Of a stretch of DNA of 64,000 bases, positions 61,301 to 64,000 are shown one piece after another. The first letter of the stretch is position 1; each line of letters begins with the position of its first letter. Below the pieces are notes generated by a model. The model ran no database searches and was not told the DNA's origin. It saw nothing but the letters and a program-made list of their open reading frames with translations. The stretch lies in the NCBI GenBank assembly GCA_905331475.1, contig CAJNYU010004154.1, forward strand, positions 1 to 64,000, read 5' to 3'. Position numbers and translations under genes: made by a program. The DNA comes from Rotaria socialis. Taxonomy: Eukaryota > Rotifera > Eurotatoria > Philodinida > Philodinidae.

Positions 61301-62554
61301 GCAATCAATTTTCTTCACCTTGTTTCAATCGATTTTTAGCAGATTTTTACCAAAAAACGGAAAATTGAGCATGATTTTATATTTTTATGAATTTAATTAA
61401 ATTTTTCTATCTAAAATGTGTCAACAATTTTCGGTCACTATTTATTATGTTTTTGACGAATTGTAAATGCAAATAAAATTACTAATCTGAACACACTATA
61501 ATTGTATTCATTGATAACCGTTTGAAAAAAAAAGAAAATTTCCACTTATATATTATATTGTGCATCCACATGGTGTAGTAACTACTTAGAGTCTCTTATT
61601 GTTGTCAATTGAACTTTTTTAAGAATAATTGAATAAATCAAAAACATTCTTTCTTTCGAATATTATCCACTAGTGCATAATTCAAATTTTAACGGGTTTT
61701 TTAATGTAACTCAATATAAAAAGTAAATTGTGTTAAACAATAATTTTGAAAATCTTAGTCATTTACAAAAAAATGCAATAGATTGATACTGATTTGATTG
61801 TAGATGATAATATTTAAAATATTTTAATATTCTGGTTAAAACTAGCTGATCAACAAAAACGTCTGTCTTAAAGAGGTATGTTATTTCATTTTATATATAT
61901 ATTTATCGCGAGAGAGAGAGATGTGTGTAGTTTTCATGCGTATTGATTTCCCTTATGAAATGAAATGAGTATTGTTTTTTCTTTGTCGCTGTCAGCGTGT
62001 AATCTATGTATTTCTCTTTAGAAAAATCATTCATTTTCAAACGGAAATGCAAAAAGTCCTATTGAATTTTCCTTTCATTTTCTAGTTCAAATCACTTTCT
62101 TCTTTCATTTCCTCGATGATGCTCGTTATGTTAGACAAGAACTGATAATATCACTTGTTGTGCGTGAAACATTAAACGATTATCAGAAAACTATTTTAGA
62201 ATATGATAAAAACGCAATAAAAATGTAATTAAGACAGTCTATTCATAATTAATATAGAAAGATATATGATCAGTCCATCATTTTTCATTAGATTGATAAT
62301 TCTACTCACTGCATCAAATTCGTTCTAAGCATTGCTAATAGATTTCCCATAGTTTTTCTTGCTTTTTTTTAATTAACCATTGTTACTATATTTGCTGTTG
62401 TCTGTATTCCTGGAATATGAGCAGATCAAGTATTTTCCCCTTTTCCTTTCTCTTTATATTGCTTCTCTACTTTGCTTGTGGAAACACATAAAAAGTGGGT
62501 GAGGGAGAAAGAGAGAGAGAGAGGGGGAACGGAAAAAAAGGAATGTAATCCGAG

Positions 62555-62591
<37 letters not shown>

Positions 62592-63184
62592 ACTCATATT
62601 GCTTTGAAACATTGTTCGTTATCAACAAGAGATTGTTCATGATGACGATAGCACTGGGAAGAAAAAAAGACCGAAGTCATGGATAATTTGCCTACTGAAA
62701 TAAACATGTAAAGCAAAGGTGTTTATCATCATCGAGGATGCATGAGCCACAAATATTGATATTGCCATCTTTAAAAAAATGTTTAAGCAAACAGAAAAAG
62801 AGACTCCAGAGAAAACGACAAAGACTCACTAACAAGAAAACGACGATTCAATGGATCAGAAAATAGTAGCTGATTATTTAAGAATGATCAAATGCTAGAC
62901 ATACGGAATAATCTTTGTTTACTCTTGTTTAGCAAAAAGAAGAAGAAGAAGAAGAAGAACTAAATTTCAATGAAAAGAAAAACATAAGTTTTGCTTTTAT
63001 ATTTCAATCATAATTACTTACAAATAAAACAAAGAAACCTCATAAACATGAAAGAAATTTGTCACAAAACAATACTAAATAAATAAAAACGAATTTATTG
63101 AAATTTATCTTACCCAGTAATTTTATACATAAAATTTTGTGTTGTATCTCGTACAACATTTAACAATTGTGATGCCAATTCCAT
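58313..63184 (-). CDS. Vesicular glutamate transporter (SLC17A6/7/8 type)
   Basis: Proton/voltage-driven loader of glutamate into synaptic vesicles; major-facilitator fold with 12 membrane helices. Twelve exons: 63114-63184, 60351-60660, 60165-60283, 59993-60107, 59853-59940, 59715-59801, 59521-59657, 59306-59458, 59001-59241, 58816-58943, 58584-58755, 58313-58539. They give 615 codons plus stop, with all phases consistent. Signatures: [131 protein letters not shown]. These match VGLUTs rather than sialin or NaPi members. An N-glycosylation-bearing loop follows helix 1. The start [11 protein letters not shown] lies on a separate 71-nt exon beyond a 2.45-kb intron. A neuronal gene is implied. 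A Tyr/Thr-rich cytosolic tail ends the protein. Confidence 0.94.
62505..62591. repeat. (GA)n/(CA)n compound microsatellite
   Basis: GAGAGAGAGAGAG, then after about 35 bp CACACACACACAC directly followed by AGAGAGAGAGAGAGAG. Confidence 0.95.
62937..62959. repeat. (GAA)n microsatellite
   Basis: About seven AGA/GAA units. Confidence 0.9.
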
Positions 63185-64000
63185 TGTGATTCGCCGTTGA
63201 TAATGATCAATCACTTAGATTTAATTCATGTTTCACACACGTGCGTGTTCTTAGTCTCGTTCAATATTGATTATGGTGAAACAAGCAAAAGCAAGACGAT
63301 GATGATCGAGAAAGTAGCGTTTTTTTTAATAATGTGTTCATACAGCCTAAGGAAAACGTTCGGTGTTGGCGGGCAGTGTGCGAGAGAGAAAAGGAATTTC
63401 TAACTAATTGATTTCGTCGAGTGACTTATGTGTATGTCTTGTAGTTGATATAAATAATGAAGTCTTCGAGTTGTACCGCCTCTGAAACAGAACATCATCA
63501 AAAATGACAACAGTGGAGAACAGGTGACATTAAGCTTAATCTTCATACACAATTCTATGCACGTAATTAACACTTAAACAGGCTCATATTTAAATCTTCG
63601 GCGCACAGGAAATGATTGAACAATGTTCGCTGCTGCTTTAGGTCAGAAATATAACGAAGATTTTTCTCGTCATATTTTTCTCAAAAAAATAAAAATAAAA
63701 AGAATAAAGAAGAAATCCACCAATAAGCATCAACCGATTTTGTTTTGTACGTCTATTAATCAATCATGTGAACATACGGAAAACAGCCCGATCGACAAGG
63801 ATTTTCTGTATGCAGAGAAACATGAAATAGATCGAACTAAACTTCGAATATTTATACTCGGATTTAAAAAGCTTATATTACCGACTTTATTGTCTTGTTT
63901 CTTTCTAGAAAGAAAAAAAAGAAGTCAAGTTTGACTGACTTGCCAAGTTTACACATAGGTTTCTAAAGATATCACATAAATTCAGCAAGGTTTTTTCTCA
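63185..64000. other. VGLUT upstream region
   Basis: About 800 bp to the right edge. Should contain the VGLUT promoter. A 103-codon plus-strand ORF at 63623-63934 is Lys/Ile-rich with no recognised family; I do not call it a gene. Confidence 0.45.

Larger units (their letters stand above)
60661..63113 (-). other. First VGLUT intron, 2.45 kb
   Basis: AT-rich, with (GA)n/(CA)n microsatellites at 62505-62591 and a (GAA)n run at 62937-62959. No other gene seen. Long first introns often hold regulatory sites, but none can be named here. Confidence 0.6.

Noticed and set aside
63623..63934. 103-codon ORF at the right edge
   Set aside because: Lys/Ile-rich, low complexity, no splice-linked neighbours or known motif.
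1..64000. tRNA, rRNA or CRISPR features
   Set aside because: I looked for T-loop-like GTTCGANTC with a paired acceptor stem, rRNA-like blocks and regularly spaced direct repeats with unique spacers; none was convincing. No program could be run.

Overview
The window looks like animal nuclear DNA: AT-rich, multi-exon genes with many short introns (about 50-60 bp) and GT..AG junctions, and no operons. Interstitial GTGTGGGTGTGG tracts resemble the TGTGGG telomere repeat reported for bdelloid rotifers. With the compact introns and abundant short transposon debris, I favour a bdelloid rotifer; this is an inference from composition and gene structure.

Layout. (1) 1-8.2 kb, minus strand: the 5' part of a NOL10 gene, running off the left edge, then three complete tandem paralogs of a PWWP-domain gene whose nearest family is the N-terminal PWWP region of NSD1/2/3, without a SET domain. 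(2) 10.0-15.4 kb: an ecto-nucleoside triphosphate diphosphohydrolase (plus strand), a RasGEF-only gene (minus, convergent) and an adenosine deaminase (minus) with an apparent 1-nt frameshift. An ATP/ADP hydrolase and an adenosine-removing enzyme therefore lie close together. (3) 18.3-19.2 kb: an intronless cytosolic sulfotransferase. (4) 19.2-25.3 kb: a transposon graveyard with a broken DDX39/UAP56 helicase copy interrupted by a MULE-like foldback element, a 1.0 kb TIR element carrying a nested MITE, and a second 1.0 kb TIR element carrying another foldback. (5) 25.4-30.4 kb: complete ALG9 mannosyltransferase, 13 exons. (6) 31.1-40.8 kb: complete capicua (CIC) repressor, 13 exons. (7) 40.8-58.3 kb: gene-poor DNA with microsatellites, a 657-bp hAT derivative with perfect 8-bp target duplication, and an 822-bp TIR element with a nested MULE-like element. 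(8) 58.3-63.2 kb: complete vesicular glutamate transporter (SLC17A6/7/8 type), 12 exons.

Most gene models were joined exon by exon by hand. The three PWWP genes, ENTPD, RasGEF, ALG9, CIC and VGLUT each give an uninterrupted frame through every splice. The genes do not form one pathway; the window is a slice of an ordinary chromosome plus an accessory-rich stretch at 19-25 kb and 46-49 kb.
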